Source: Candidatus Woesearchaeota archaeon (GTDB lineage Archaea > Nanobdellota > Nanobdellia > Woesearchaeales > JAFCFN01). From it: a stretch of DNA of 63,167 nucleotides. A program made the translations under genes and the position numbers. Of this stretch, positions 18,821 through 28,710 are shown piece after piece. The stretch's first letter is position 1; every line of letters begins with the position of its first letter. Under the pieces are notes generated by a model. The model saw only the letters and a program-made list of their open reading frames with translations. It was not told where the DNA came from and ran no database searches. The stretch is from assembly GCA_017608625.1 (NCBI GenBank), contig JAFCFN010000004.1, positions 1 to 63,167 on the forward strand, read 5' to 3'.

Positions 18821-19561
18821 ATGGCAAAAGAGACTGTTGAAGCATTGGTGGAAGGAGGAAAAGCAACAGCAGCACCTCCATTAGGCCCAGCTTTGGGTCC
18901 ATTAGGAGTTAACATAGGTCAGGTAGTATCTGCAATTAATGAAAAAACCAAAGATTTTAAGGGAATGCAGGTTCCTATAAAAGTGATTGTTGATACTGAT
19001 ACAAAACAGTTTGAGATAACAGTCGGAACACCACCTGTTTCTTCTTTATTACTGAAGGAAGCTGGAATTGAGAAAGGTAGCAGTAATCCTCTGCAAGATA
19101 GGGTTGCTGATGTTCTTATAGAACAAATTATCAAAATTGCTAAGATGAAAGAAGATTCTTTATTAGGAAAAACATTAAAAGAGAAAGTTAAAGAAGTAAT
19201 TGGATCTGCTAATTCAATGGGAATATTGGTAGAAGGGAAGCCTGCTAAAGAGGCTATTAAATTAGTTGATGAGGGCAAGTTTGATAAAGAAATTTTAGAA
19301 GAGAAAACAGAGCTATCAGCAGAAGAGTTGAAAAAACTAGAAGAAGAGAAGAAGAAATTGGCAGAAGAAATAGAAGCAAGAAGAGCAGAATTTGAAGCTA
19401 AAGCTAAAGCAATTATTGAGGAGATGAAAGATGCTGAGAAATCAGCTATAAAAGCAAAACTAAGAGAAGCAGAGATTCCTGAACAGATTATTAAGGAGTT
19501 ATTGCCTGAAGAGGCAGCACCAGCCGCTGGTGGAGCTGCAGCTCCAGAGAAGAAGGAATAA
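18821..19561 (+). CDS. rpl11: Ribosomal protein uL11 with about 85-aa C-terminal extension
   Basis: ATAAPPLGPALGPLGVNIGQVVSAINEKTKDFKGMQVPIKV...GSANSMGILVEGKPAKEA; extension AEELKKLEEEKKKLAEEIEARR...AAPEKKE. Confidence 0.95.
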   Translation: MAKETVEALVEGGKATAAPPLGPALGPLGVNIGQVVSAINEKTKDFKGMQVPIKVIVDTDTKQFEITVGTPPVSSLLLKEAGIEKGSSNPLQDRVADVLIEQIIKIAKMKEDSLLGKTLKEKVKEVIGSANSMGILVEGKPAKEAIKLVDEGKFDKEILEEKTELSAEELKKLEEEKKKLAEEIEARRAEFEAKAKAIIEEMKDAEKSAIKAKLREAEIPEQIIKELLPEEAAPAAGGAAAPEKKE

Positions 19562-19565
19562 ATTT

Positions 19566-20381
19566 TTATTTGTACAATTCTTTCGCTTTTTTATATTCTA
19601 AATTTAATTCTTTTAATAGGTTGATTATTCTTTCTTTATACTGGCCAAGGCCTTTCCAGTCTATGACAATTAAATCAACTTTTTCTTTTGTTTTATCTAA
19701 TGCTTGTTTGAGCATTTCTTTATCCAAATTATCGAGCTGATATTTTGGACAAACATGACCAAATGAATATTCTGTGTTAAGCATTACTTTTTTGAAAATC
19801 GGAGTATGGTGCAAACCGCCTATTCCAAAAGCAATTTTGTAGTTAGGAATTTTTTCTGTTAAAATATGAAGAATTGTTTTAGCAATTATTTGGCCTGCTT
19901 TCTTGTTTTGCCATTGTTCTAAAGAAGAACCAATCTCTATAAACATACATGGTTTTTCTAGATAAGGACCATGATGAGTGCATTCTTGAACTATTTCCCA
20001 TTCAGTATTTTTGGCTAATTTTTCTAGCTTTAACAAAGCCATTTTTAGCAAAGAAGCAGGCGCAATGCATAATTTTTTGTCTTTTCCTCCAAACTCTGCT
20101 TTCCCCCAATTACCTGGAGCATGAACAGATAAAGAGTTTATTTTAGAAGCAGCTTCATGTTTTGTTGCAAATACAAACAAATCAGCATTTATTTGTTTGT
20201 CAATATTCTCACAATAGATCGATTCTTTTTCTGTTGTGTAAATTTTGATATCTTTTAGTTGATAAACAAAATTATTGTCAAATATTTCTGTTGTTTTTTG
20301 GAATGGAAATAGTTCTAACAAATTTTCTTTTATATTAAGTCCTGCTGGATCTTTTTTTGAGATTATTATTGCTGTTTGCAT
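19566..20381 (-). CDS. dtdA: D-aminoacyl-tRNA deacylase (DtdA/DTD2, GEK1 family)
   Basis: FVFATKHEAAS...LSVHAPGNWGKAEFGG...ECTHHGPYLEKPCMFIEIGSS...GGLHHTPIF. Confidence 0.92.
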   Translation of the reverse strand: MQTAIIISKKDPAGLNIKENLLELFPFQKTTEIFDNNFVYQLKDIKIYTTEKESIYCENIDKQINADLFVFATKHEAASKINSLSVHAPGNWGKAEFGGKDKKLCIAPASLLKMALLKLEKLAKNTEWEIVQECTHHGPYLEKPCMFIEIGSSLEQWQNKKAGQIIAKTILHILTEKIPNYKIAFGIGGLHHTPIFKKVMLNTEYSFGHVCPKYQLDNLDKEMLKQALDKTKEKVDLIVIDWKGLGQYKERIINLLKELNLEYKKAKELYK

Positions 20382-20447
20382 TTTTATATTAAATATGATA
20401 ATGTTTTTAAATATAGCTTATTTTTATCATATCAAAAAAGAGGTAAA

Positions 20448-23063
20448 ATGCATTATCACGCTTTAAATATTAGTGATGTTTTTAAGGCATTGAATTCTTC
20501 AAGAAAAGGTCTGACAGAAGCAGAGGCAAAAGCAAGACTTGAGAAATATGGCTTAAATGAAATAAAAGAGAAAAAACCAATTTCTGCTTTTAAAATATTT
20601 CTGTCACAGTTTGCATCACCAATAATCTGGATCTTATTGGGAGCAATAATAATTTCTTTAATAATAAAAGAACAGACAGATGCAGTTGTTATAGCTGCAA
20701 TTGTTATTTTAAATGCTGTTTTTGGATTTGTTCAAGAGTTTAAAGCAGGGAAAGCAATAGAGGCATTAAAGAGAATGGCTGGTTTGAAAGCAACTGTTAT
20801 CAGAGATGGAGAAGAGAAAGAAATCAGAGCAGAAGAGTTAGTTCCAGGAGATATTTTAGTTCTAGAAACAGGAGACAAAATAGCAGCTGATGCAAGATTA
20901 ATTGAGTCAGTTAATTTACAAACCCAAGAAGCAGCCTTAACAGGAGAAAGTCTTCCAGTTAAAAAAGAATTGACGATCTTGGATGAATCAATAGGTGTTG
21001 CTGACAGGAAAAACATGGTTTTCTCTGGAACAATTGTTACAAAAGGAAGAGCAAAAGCTATTGTAACTGCAACTGGAATGCAGACAGAGCTAGGAAAGAT
21101 AGCTAGTTTAATAGAGCAAGCTAAACCAGAGCCAACACCTTTACAAAAAAATCTAAAAAATCTTGCTAAGTTTTTAGGTTTGTTTGTCATAATTATTGCA
21201 ATAGTTGTTTTTATTGCAGGCATTATTAGAAAAGAAGCAACAGTAATGGATATGTTGCTTGTTTCTGTAGCATTAGCAGTAGCAGCAATACCTGAAGGTT
21301 TGCCTGCTGTTGTGACTATTTCTCTTGCACTAGGTGTTCAAAGAATGGTAAAAAGAAATGCATTAATCAGAAAATTGCCTAGTGTTGAGACATTGGGAGC
21401 ATGCACTGTTATTTGTACTGATAAAACAGGAACTTTAACTCACAATGAAATGACAGTAAGAAAACTTTATGTAAATAAAGAGGTTATAGAAGTAACTGGT
21501 TCTGGTTATGATTCAGTAGGAAAATTTAGCAAAGACCCAAAGGATTTTGAATTACTATTGAAAATAGGTGCTTTGAATAATGATGCAAAATTAAGAAAAG
21601 AGGGTAATGAGTGGTTAGTTATAGGTGATCCTACAGAAGCTGCATTATTGGTTTCAGCAAAAAAGGCAGGAATTGATATAGAAGATTTACAAGAAAAATA
21701 TCCAAGAAAGCAGGAAATACAGTTTTCTTCTGAGAGAAAGAGGATGACAACTATTCATAAAATAAACAAAAGTTTGTTTGCTTTTACAAAAGGAGCTCCT
21801 GATATAATAATTAATTTATGTGATAGAATTTTAATAAATGGAAGGGTAAGAAAACTGACAAAGCACGATAAAAGAGCAATTCTTGAGCAGAATGAAAAAT
21901 TTGCAAGAAAAGCTCTTAGAGTATTAGGATTTGCTTATAAAAAAATTAAAGGCACAGAATCAGAAGAAGAGATAGAAAGTAATATGATTTTTGTAGGCTT
22001 ACAAGCAATGATTGATCCTCCTAGAAAAGGAGTTAAGGAGGCTATTGCCAAATGTAAAAAAGCAGGAATCAAAGTAGTGATGATAACAGGGGATTATGAA
22101 GGTACAGCAAGAGCAATTGCTGAGGAGATAGGAATAAGAGGTAAGTCTCTTACAGGAGCTGAGTTAGATAGAATTCATAATTTGGAGGACATTGTGGAAG
22201 ATATTGCTATTTATGCAAGAGTTGACCCTGGCCATAAGACAAAGATAATAGATGCTTTGAGAAAGAGAGGCCACACAATAGCAATGACAGGAGATGGGGT
22301 AAATGACGCACCTGCTTTGAAAATGGCAGATATTGGAATAGCAATGGGCGTTACTGGAACAGATGTTGCAAAAGAAGCAAGTGAGATGATACTTACTGAC
22401 GACAATTTTGTAAGTATTGTTAATGCTGTTGAAGAAGGAAGAAGTATTTATGATAATATAAGAAAGTTTGTTTTTTATTTGCTTTCTTCTAATATGGGAG
22501 AAATACTGACATTATTTATAGCAATTTTAATTGGTTTACCTTTACCATTGATTGCTTTACAGATCTTATGGATTAATTTACTGACAGACGGTTTGCCAGC
22601 TTTAGCATTAAGTGTTGATCCTGCTGCACCAGATATTATGGTAAGGCCTCCAAGAAAAGTAAAGGAAAAAATAATGAGTAAAGAGAGAATAATTATGATG
22701 ATTTTTGTTGGTTTGGTAATGATGGTAGGTACACTAGGGATTTTTAAGTATTACAAACCTTCTTTAAATTTAGAATATGCTAGAACAATGGCATTTACAA
22801 CTTTGATGTTTTTTCAAATGTGGAACGTGTTGAATGCAAGATCAGAGAAAAGTAGTTTATTTAAAATTGGAATTTTTACCAATAAATATTTAATAGGAGC
22901 AATGCTTGTATCTATTATATTGCAGTTCATTGTGCTTTATACACCTTTAAATGTGATGTTCCATACACTGGCAATAACTGCTGTTGATTGGATCTATGTT
23001 ATTGCTGTTTCAGCATCAGTATTCATTTTTTACGAAATAATAAAAATCATAAAAAAGAGATAA
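20448..23063 (+). CDS. P-type cation-transporting ATPase (P2A Ca2+-type)
   Basis: VCTDKTGTLT phosphorylation motif (TVICTDKTGTLTHNEMT), TGES, MTGDGVNDAPALKMADIGIAMG, PEGLPAVVTI; start reassigned to MHYHALN. Confidence 0.95.
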   Translation: MHYHALNISDVFKALNSSRKGLTEAEAKARLEKYGLNEIKEKKPISAFKIFLSQFASPIIWILLGAIIISLIIKEQTDAVVIAAIVILNAVFGFVQEFKAGKAIEALKRMAGLKATVIRDGEEKEIRAEELVPGDILVLETGDKIAADARLIESVNLQTQEAALTGESLPVKKELTILDESIGVADRKNMVFSGTIVTKGRAKAIVTATGMQTELGKIASLIEQAKPEPTPLQKNLKNLAKFLGLFVIIIAIVVFIAGIIRKEATVMDMLLVSVALAVAAIPEGLPAVVTISLALGVQRMVKRNALIRKLPSVETLGACTVICTDKTGTLTHNEMTVRKLYVNKEVIEVTGSGYDSVGKFSKDPKDFELLLKIGALNNDAKLRKEGNEWLVIGDPTEAALLVSAKKAGIDIEDLQEKYPRKQEIQFSSERKRMTTIHKINKSLFAFTKGAPDIIINLCDRILINGRVRKLTKHDKRAILEQNEKFARKALRVLGFAYKKIKGTESEEEIESNMIFVGLQAMIDPPRKGVKEAIAKCKKAGIKVVMITGDYEGTARAIAEEIGIRGKSLTGAELDRIHNLEDIVEDIAIYARVDPGHKTKIIDALRKRGHTIAMTGDGVNDAPALKMADIGIAMGVTGTDVAKEASEMILTDDNFVSIVNAVEEGRSIYDNIRKFVFYLLSSNMGEILTLFIAILIGLPLPLIALQILWINLLTDGLPALALSVDPAAPDIMVRPPRKVKEKIMSKERIIMMIFVGLVMMVGTLGIFKYYKPSLNLEYARTMAFTTLMFFQMWNVLNARSEKSSLFKIGIFTNKYLIGAMLVSIILQFIVLYTPLNVMFHTLAITAVDWIYVIAVSASVFIFYEIIKIIKKR

Positions 23064-23064
23064 A

Positions 23065-24033
23065 ATGTCAATTATTGGTTTAGTAAATATCAATCCTTTA
23101 TTGTTTCATGCAATTGTTATAATTGCCAGTTTGATTGTTCTAATTAAAGCAGCTGATTTAGCGGTTTATGGTATAGTAAGATATGCAAGAAAATTGGGAA
23201 TTTCGGATTATTTAATAGGTTTGATAGTTATTTCTTTGGCAGCTTCATTGCCTGAATTGGTTTCTTCTTTGAATGGAAGTGTGATAGGAGACACAGGAAT
23301 TGTTTTTGGAACTATTCTCGGTTCTAATGTGTGTGGAATTGGTTTGGTTATAGGTGTTTTAGCATTAGTAGGTAAAAGAGTCAGTATGGAGTGTAAGATT
23401 TTTGAGAAAACAAAATCAGACATTTTTCTTTTAAGTTTATTGCCTTTTGTTTTGTTGTTGGATTCCAAATTAAATAGATTCGATGGAGTATTATTAATTA
23501 TTGCTTATTTTATATGGATTGGTTTACTTTGGAAAAGAGAAGGAGAATTAGGAAAAGTCAAGAAAGATGTGAAATTAAAGCACATTTACAGGGATGCTTT
23601 GATATTTATTGGATGCTTGGTTGCAATATTGCTTGCTGCTAGATGGATTGTGTTTAGTTCTGTAAATATTGCCAAATTGTTGGCTATTCCATCATATATA
23701 GTTGCTTTAATTGTAATAGGTATTGGTTCTAGTATACCTGATTTAACAGTTGGGATAAGATCTGTTGTTAGGCATCATGCTTCCATTGGAGTTGGTGATG
23801 CTTTAGGCAGTTTAGTAATGAAAAGCTTACTCTTTTTTGGTATACTCGCTTTAATTAATCCTTTAGTTGTTGAATGGTCAACGATTATTATAGCATTTTT
23901 CTTCATAACAATTATACTAGCTTTAGTTTTAAAATTTACAAAAGACAAAGTAATCAGCTGGAGAGAAGGGTTAATGCTTGTTTTGCTTTATTTTGCTTTT
24001 TTATTTCTGCAGATCTTTTGGTTAGTTTTATAA
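23065..24033 (+). CDS. Cation:cation antiporter (CaCA family Na+/Ca2+ exchanger)
   Basis: SLAASLPELVSSLNGS..GTILGSNVCGIGL and IGSSIPDLTVGIRSVVRHHASIGVGDALGS alpha repeats. Confidence 0.85.
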   Translation: MSIIGLVNINPLLFHAIVIIASLIVLIKAADLAVYGIVRYARKLGISDYLIGLIVISLAASLPELVSSLNGSVIGDTGIVFGTILGSNVCGIGLVIGVLALVGKRVSMECKIFEKTKSDIFLLSLLPFVLLLDSKLNRFDGVLLIIAYFIWIGLLWKREGELGKVKKDVKLKHIYRDALIFIGCLVAILLAARWIVFSSVNIAKLLAIPSYIVALIVIGIGSSIPDLTVGIRSVVRHHASIGVGDALGSLVMKSLLFFGILALINPLVVEWSTIIIAFFFITIILALVLKFTKDKVISWREGLMLVLLYFAFLFLQIFWLVL

Positions 24034-24057
24034 AGGATGTTTAATATTTTTGCTTTT

Positions 24058-25740
24058 ATGGATTTTTACCAGGAAATAATATCTATTTTGAAAAAGAATA
24101 AACTAACTAAAAAAGAGGTAGCTAGATTAAAGACTAGACTTTGTCGTAAATATAAATTGAAAAGGATTCCTACTGATGTCGAGATTTTATTGAATGCTTC
24201 TGCAGATGATTTACCAAAACTGAAATATTTGCAAACAAAACCTGCAAGAACTTTGTCTGGGGTGAGTCCTGTAGCTGTTATGACTAAACCAATAAGATGT
24301 CCTCATGGAAAATGCGCTTATTGTCCTGGTGGAGTTAGAAGTGTATTTGGAACAGTGCCTCAAAGCTATACTGGAAGAGAGCCTGCTACAAGAAGAGCGA
24401 TAAGAAATCTTTATGATCCTTATTTACAGGTTTTTAATAGGCTAGAGCAATATATCTGCTTAGGACATATGCCTCAAAAAGTTGATTTGATTGTAATGGG
24501 AGGAACATTTCCAAGCTTTCCAAAAAAATATCAGAGAGAGTTTATAACTTATTGCTTTAAAGCAATGAATGATTTTTCTAAATTGTTTTTTAAAAAGAAT
24601 CAATTTGATATTGCTAGATTCAAAGAATTTTTTGAATTGCCAGGGGATATTCACAGTAAAGAAAGGATTGAAAGAATACAGAAAAAATTGTTGAAATTAA
24701 AAAAATCATCACAAACTACTCTTGAGCAAGAGCAAAAGAGAAATGAAAAATCAAATATAAAATGCATTGGTTTAACAATAGAGACAAGACCTGATTATGG
24801 TAAACTAGAGCAGGGTAATTGGATGTTAAAGCTTGGGTGTACAAAGGTTGAATTAGGTATACAGAGTGTTTATGATGATGTTCTGAAAAAGATAGAAAGA
24901 GGACATTCTGTTAAAGATTCTATTGAGTCAATTAGAATATTGAAAGATTTAGGTTTTAAATTAAATTTTCATATGATGCCTGGCTTGCCAGGTGTTAATA
25001 TGCAGAGAGATTTAGAAGGTTTAAAAGAGCTATTTAAAAATCCTGATTTCAGGCCAGATATGTTAAAGTTATATCCTTGCATGGTTGTCAAAGGAACAAA
25101 GCTTTATGATTTGTGGAAGAAAAATAAGTATAAACCATTGACAACAAAACAAGCTGCTGAATTAATAATGGAATTTAAGAAGTCTGTTCCAGAGTATTGT
25201 AGAATAATGAGAGTACAAAGAGATATTCCAACTTATGCTACAGAAGCTGGTGTTGACAGAACAAATTTAAGACAATATATTGAGGAGTTAATGAAAAAGA
25301 AGAAAATAAAATGCAGATGCATAAGATGCAGAGAACCAAGAGGAAGAAATATATCTAACAAGATTAAGATTTTAGCTGGATATTATGAAGCATCTGAAGG
25401 TATGGAGTTTTTTATTTCTGCAGAAGATGTTAAGAATGACATTTTACTAGGGTTTTGCAGATTAAGATTCCCTTCACAAAGTTTAAGAGAAGAGATAACA
25501 AACAAAACAGCCTTAATAAGAGAGTTGCATGTTTATGGACAATTAGCTGAGATAGGAAAAAAAGGTATTGTGCAGCACAAAGGAATAGGTAAAAAATTGC
25601 TAAAAAAAGCAGAGAAAATAGCAAAAATTTATTACAAAAATAAGATTGTTGTTATAGCAGGAATAGGTGCAAGAGAGTATTTTAGAAAACTTGGTTATAG
25701 AAGAGAAGGACCTTATATGGTAAAATTTTTGAAAAAATAA
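24058..25740 (+). CDS. elp3: Elongator subunit Elp3 (radical SAM tRNA U34 modification)
   Basis: KPIRCPHGKCAYCPGG radical-SAM Cys motif, PQSYTGREPATRRAIRN, C-terminal GNAT. Confidence 0.95.
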   Translation: MDFYQEIISILKKNKLTKKEVARLKTRLCRKYKLKRIPTDVEILLNASADDLPKLKYLQTKPARTLSGVSPVAVMTKPIRCPHGKCAYCPGGVRSVFGTVPQSYTGREPATRRAIRNLYDPYLQVFNRLEQYICLGHMPQKVDLIVMGGTFPSFPKKYQREFITYCFKAMNDFSKLFFKKNQFDIARFKEFFELPGDIHSKERIERIQKKLLKLKKSSQTTLEQEQKRNEKSNIKCIGLTIETRPDYGKLEQGNWMLKLGCTKVELGIQSVYDDVLKKIERGHSVKDSIESIRILKDLGFKLNFHMMPGLPGVNMQRDLEGLKELFKNPDFRPDMLKLYPCMVVKGTKLYDLWKKNKYKPLTTKQAAELIMEFKKSVPEYCRIMRVQRDIPTYATEAGVDRTNLRQYIEELMKKKKIKCRCIRCREPRGRNISNKIKILAGYYEASEGMEFFISAEDVKNDILLGFCRLRFPSQSLREEITNKTALIRELHVYGQLAEIGKKGIVQHKGIGKKLLKKAEKIAKIYYKNKIVVIAGIGAREYFRKLGYRREGPYMVKFLKK

Positions 25741-25741
25741 A

Positions 25742-26686
25742 ATGCTAACTCCAATCCCAGGAACAGAAAATATAGAATTCAAGCAAGCATTTGTAGAGAG
25801 ATATAGCAAGCTTGCTGATTGGGGAGAGTTTAAGAAATATTCTTTATCTTTTTTGAGGAGAAGTATTAGAGTTAATACCTTAAAGATTTCTGTGGATGAA
25901 TTGAAGAAAAGATTGGGTAAAGAATGGAAGCTAAAGCAAATACCTTGGTGTAAAGAGGGGTTTTGGATAGAGCATAAAAAAGGTGAAAGAAGAGATATTG
26001 GCAATACATTAGAACATTCCTTGGGTTATATTTATGTTCAGGAAGCAGCTTCTATGTTACCGCCTTTAATTTTGAAACCAAAACCAGGAGAGATTGTGTT
26101 AGATATGTGTGCAGCTCCTGGAAGCAAGGCAACACAAATAGCAGCTTTGATGAAAAACAGAGGAGTATTGATTGCGAATGATATAAAAGGGGACAGGATT
26201 GCTGCATTAGGTATTAATATACAAAGAATGGGAATAACTAATACAATAATTACACAAATGTCTGGAGATTGGTTTAAAGAGATAGAATTTGATAAAATTC
26301 TTGTTGACGCTCCTTGTTCAGGAACAGGCACAATAAGAAAGAGTTTGAAAACATTACAAATATGGAACCCTAACATGATTAAAAGATTGGCAGGACTGCA
26401 AAGGAAATTAATAGACAGCGCTTTTAATTGTTTAAAAAAAGAAGGAAATTTAGTTTATTCAACTTGTTCATTAGAGCCTGAAGAGAATGAAGGAGTTGTT
26501 AATTTTTTATTAAATAAATATGAGAATGCAAAGTTAATTGATATTAAATTAAATATTAAAAAAAGTCCTGCTATTTTAGAATTCGAAGATAAAAGATACA
26601 ATAAAGAGATAAAGAAATGCTTAAGAATCTGGCCACAGGACAATGATACTGAAGGATTTTTTGTAGCTAAAATTAAGAAAAAATGA
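25742..26686 (+). CDS. RsmB/NOP2/Sun family tRNA/rRNA m5C methyltransferase
   Basis: VLDMCAAPGSKATQIAALM, DAPCSGTGTIRK, YSTCSLEPEENEGVV. Confidence 0.93.
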   Translation: MLTPIPGTENIEFKQAFVERYSKLADWGEFKKYSLSFLRRSIRVNTLKISVDELKKRLGKEWKLKQIPWCKEGFWIEHKKGERRDIGNTLEHSLGYIYVQEAASMLPPLILKPKPGEIVLDMCAAPGSKATQIAALMKNRGVLIANDIKGDRIAALGINIQRMGITNTIITQMSGDWFKEIEFDKILVDAPCSGTGTIRKSLKTLQIWNPNMIKRLAGLQRKLIDSAFNCLKKEGNLVYSTCSLEPEENEGVVNFLLNKYENAKLIDIKLNIKKSPAILEFEDKRYNKEIKKCLRIWPQDNDTEGFFVAKIKKK

Positions 26687-27063
26687 GAAAAAAAGGAAAA
26701 CCTAAAAAAATTAGGAAAATAAAGCAGATTGCATTAGAGAGAATAAAAATTTTGTTTGAACAAGCTGAGAAGATAGCAAAAGAAGATCCTTCCTTAGCAA
26801 ACAGATATGTTTATTTGGCTAGAAAAATATCTATGAAAGCTAAGGTAAGAATTCCTAGAGAACTAAAAAGAAGATTCTGTAAACATTGCTATGTTTATTT
26901 TATTCCAGGAGTTAATTATAGAGTTAGAATACAGAGGGGAAAAGTTGTTTATTACTGCTTTAATTGTAAAAAATATATGAGGTTTCCTTATGTTAAAGAA
27001 CAAAAGGCTAAAAGATCAAGTAAAAATAATCACTTGAGAGTAAATAAAAATAGAAAGATTTAA
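26683..27063 (+). CDS. rnp4: RNase P protein component 4 (Rpp21/RNP4)
   Basis: A..RI.ILFEQAEKIAKEDPSLANRYVYLARKISMKAKVRIPRELKRRFCKHCY.YFIPG.NYRVRI...YYCFNCKKYMRFPYVKE. Confidence 0.9.
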   Translation: MRKKGKPKKIRKIKQIALERIKILFEQAEKIAKEDPSLANRYVYLARKISMKAKVRIPRELKRRFCKHCYVYFIPGVNYRVRIQRGKVVYYCFNCKKYMRFPYVKEQKAKRSSKNNHLRVNKNRKI

Positions 27064-27089
27064 ATATATTTTTTTTCTGCATTCATATT

Positions 27090-27389
27090 ATGGCTCATCT
27101 TAATAATATTGAACACTGGCAAACCATAAACAAGATATTAGGATATAATCTAGATAAATTTAAACATATGAGATCAAAACATATTGATGATTCAATTGAT
27201 GATATGCAATTTGAAAGATTTATGCGGAATTTAAGTGAGGCAGAAAGAAAGGAAATTAAAAAATATGAATTGGATATTGTTTATTCTCGTTTTCTTTGTG
27301 CGCTTTATGGAATAGATTATGTACAACCCCATTCTAAAAAATTGAAACTTGCGAGTATGAGAAGATATCAAAAAAGGTTTTTTGGTTAA
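27090..27389 (+). CDS. Hypothetical protein
   Basis: Intact ORF. Confidence 0.5.
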   Translation: MAHLNNIEHWQTINKILGYNLDKFKHMRSKHIDDSIDDMQFERFMRNLSEAERKEIKKYELDIVYSRFLCALYGIDYVQPHSKKLKLASMRRYQKRFFG

Positions 27390-27429
27390 AAAGTAAAGTT
27401 TTTTATAGGAGTTGCTTATATATTACTTC

Positions 27430-27693
27430 ATGCAATATAATTTAGAACTAGACAAAGTAATAAAAGAAATAAGAAGACAAAAGGCAAAAGTAGTTTGTAT
27501 CCAATTGCCAGATGGTTTAAAACCAATTGCTAAACACATAGTTGATAAAATAGAGTTAGAAACGAATTCTAAAATAATAATGTGGCAAGGAAGTTGTTTT
27601 GGAGCATGTGATTTGCCTTTACAATTGGAAAACTTGGGCATCGATTTAGTGGTGCAATTTGGGCATAATGAATATGAAAGAAAACTTAGTTAA
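27430..27693 (+). pseudogene. dph2: N-terminal remnant of Dph2 (diphthamide synthesis radical SAM-like enzyme)
   Basis: VVCIQLPDGLKPIAKHIVDKIELETNSKIIMWQGSCFGACDLPLQLENLGIDLVVQFGHNE matches Dph2 N-terminus; ends after about 85 aa. Confidence 0.75.
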
Positions 27694-28249
27694 AGTAATT
27701 GAGAATGCCGTAGAAATTGTTGAGGCATTGGAAAAAAAGAATGAAAAAATTTACAAAAAAAGAGCTCATATAATGAAAAGATTAAAGAAGTGGGAGGCAG
27801 CAAGAAAAGAAAGATACGCCAGAGTTCCAGATATGCTGAAACAGCAAATTTCGAATTACTATAAAGAAGCCTATTTGTTGGATAGAAGAATTGCCAAACT
27901 TTTGATAGAACATGTTTTAGAATTAATGGTTGCAGAGGATGAACAAAGAACTGTTATTTATTTAAAATTAAAAAAGTTACAGGATGTTTTATCGGATGAA
28001 GATACATTGGTGGCTCTTCTAAATGATCAAAAATCGTATATGATTAATTCTCTAAGATATCTGCAATCATTTAGAGAAGCAGCAGAAAAGGTATTAAAAA
28101 TAAACAAAGAGAAAAATTTGATAAAACTTACCCTTGATATCAAAAGCGAGGAAAAGCTTATTAACAAATTCAATAAAGATATTGATAAACAAATAAAATT
28201 AATAAAAAAAGAAGAAAGATATAGTAAAGCATTGGCAAAAGCAAGATAA
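27659..28249 (+). CDS. Hypothetical coiled-coil protein
   Basis: Intact ORF; actual start may be 27668 or 27674. Confidence 0.55.
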   Translation: MGIMNMKENLVKVIENAVEIVEALEKKNEKIYKKRAHIMKRLKKWEAARKERYARVPDMLKQQISNYYKEAYLLDRRIAKLLIEHVLELMVAEDEQRTVIYLKLKKLQDVLSDEDTLVALLNDQKSYMINSLRYLQSFREAAEKVLKINKEKNLIKLTLDIKSEEKLINKFNKDIDKQIKLIKKEERYSKALAKAR

Positions 28250-28251
28250 AA

Positions 28252-28710
28252 ATGCAATTTTTCATTTATTTTTTGGTATCAGCAATATCTTTCTTAGGTT
28301 TGGCATTTGGAATAATTATAGCATTTATTGCTAAAGATGAGCTAAAACAAGGAAAAAAGTATTTTATTACATTGCAAAACGCAATTGTAGCTTTATCAGT
28401 AGGTGTTTTAGCTTATTTTTATAAAATTGATTTATACTTTGTTGTGATTTTGACACTGCTGATTTTTTTTGTATTATTTTACATTGAAAATGTAAAAAAG
28501 AGTTACGTGATCTATCCGTTGCTTGCATTTATATTTTATATTAGCAGTGGAATTACTTCTTTTTTTGTTGTAGAATCTGTGTTAATCTTTTTATATGGAT
28601 TTCCAACAGCAGCTTTGTTGGTTAGAAAAAGAAAAGACATAATATATGTTATTTTAAAGCACATACCTTTTTTGATTATTGTAAATTTTCTTCCTTTAGT
28701 TTTTCCTTAA
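28252..28710 (+). CDS. Hypothetical membrane protein
   Basis: Intact ORF, about 5 TM segments. Confidence 0.55.
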   Translation: MQFFIYFLVSAISFLGLAFGIIIAFIAKDELKQGKKYFITLQNAIVALSVGVLAYFYKIDLYFVVILTLLIFFVLFYIENVKKSYVIYPLLAFIFYISSGITSFFVVESVLIFLYGFPTAALLVRKRKDIIYVILKHIPFLIIVNFLPLVFP

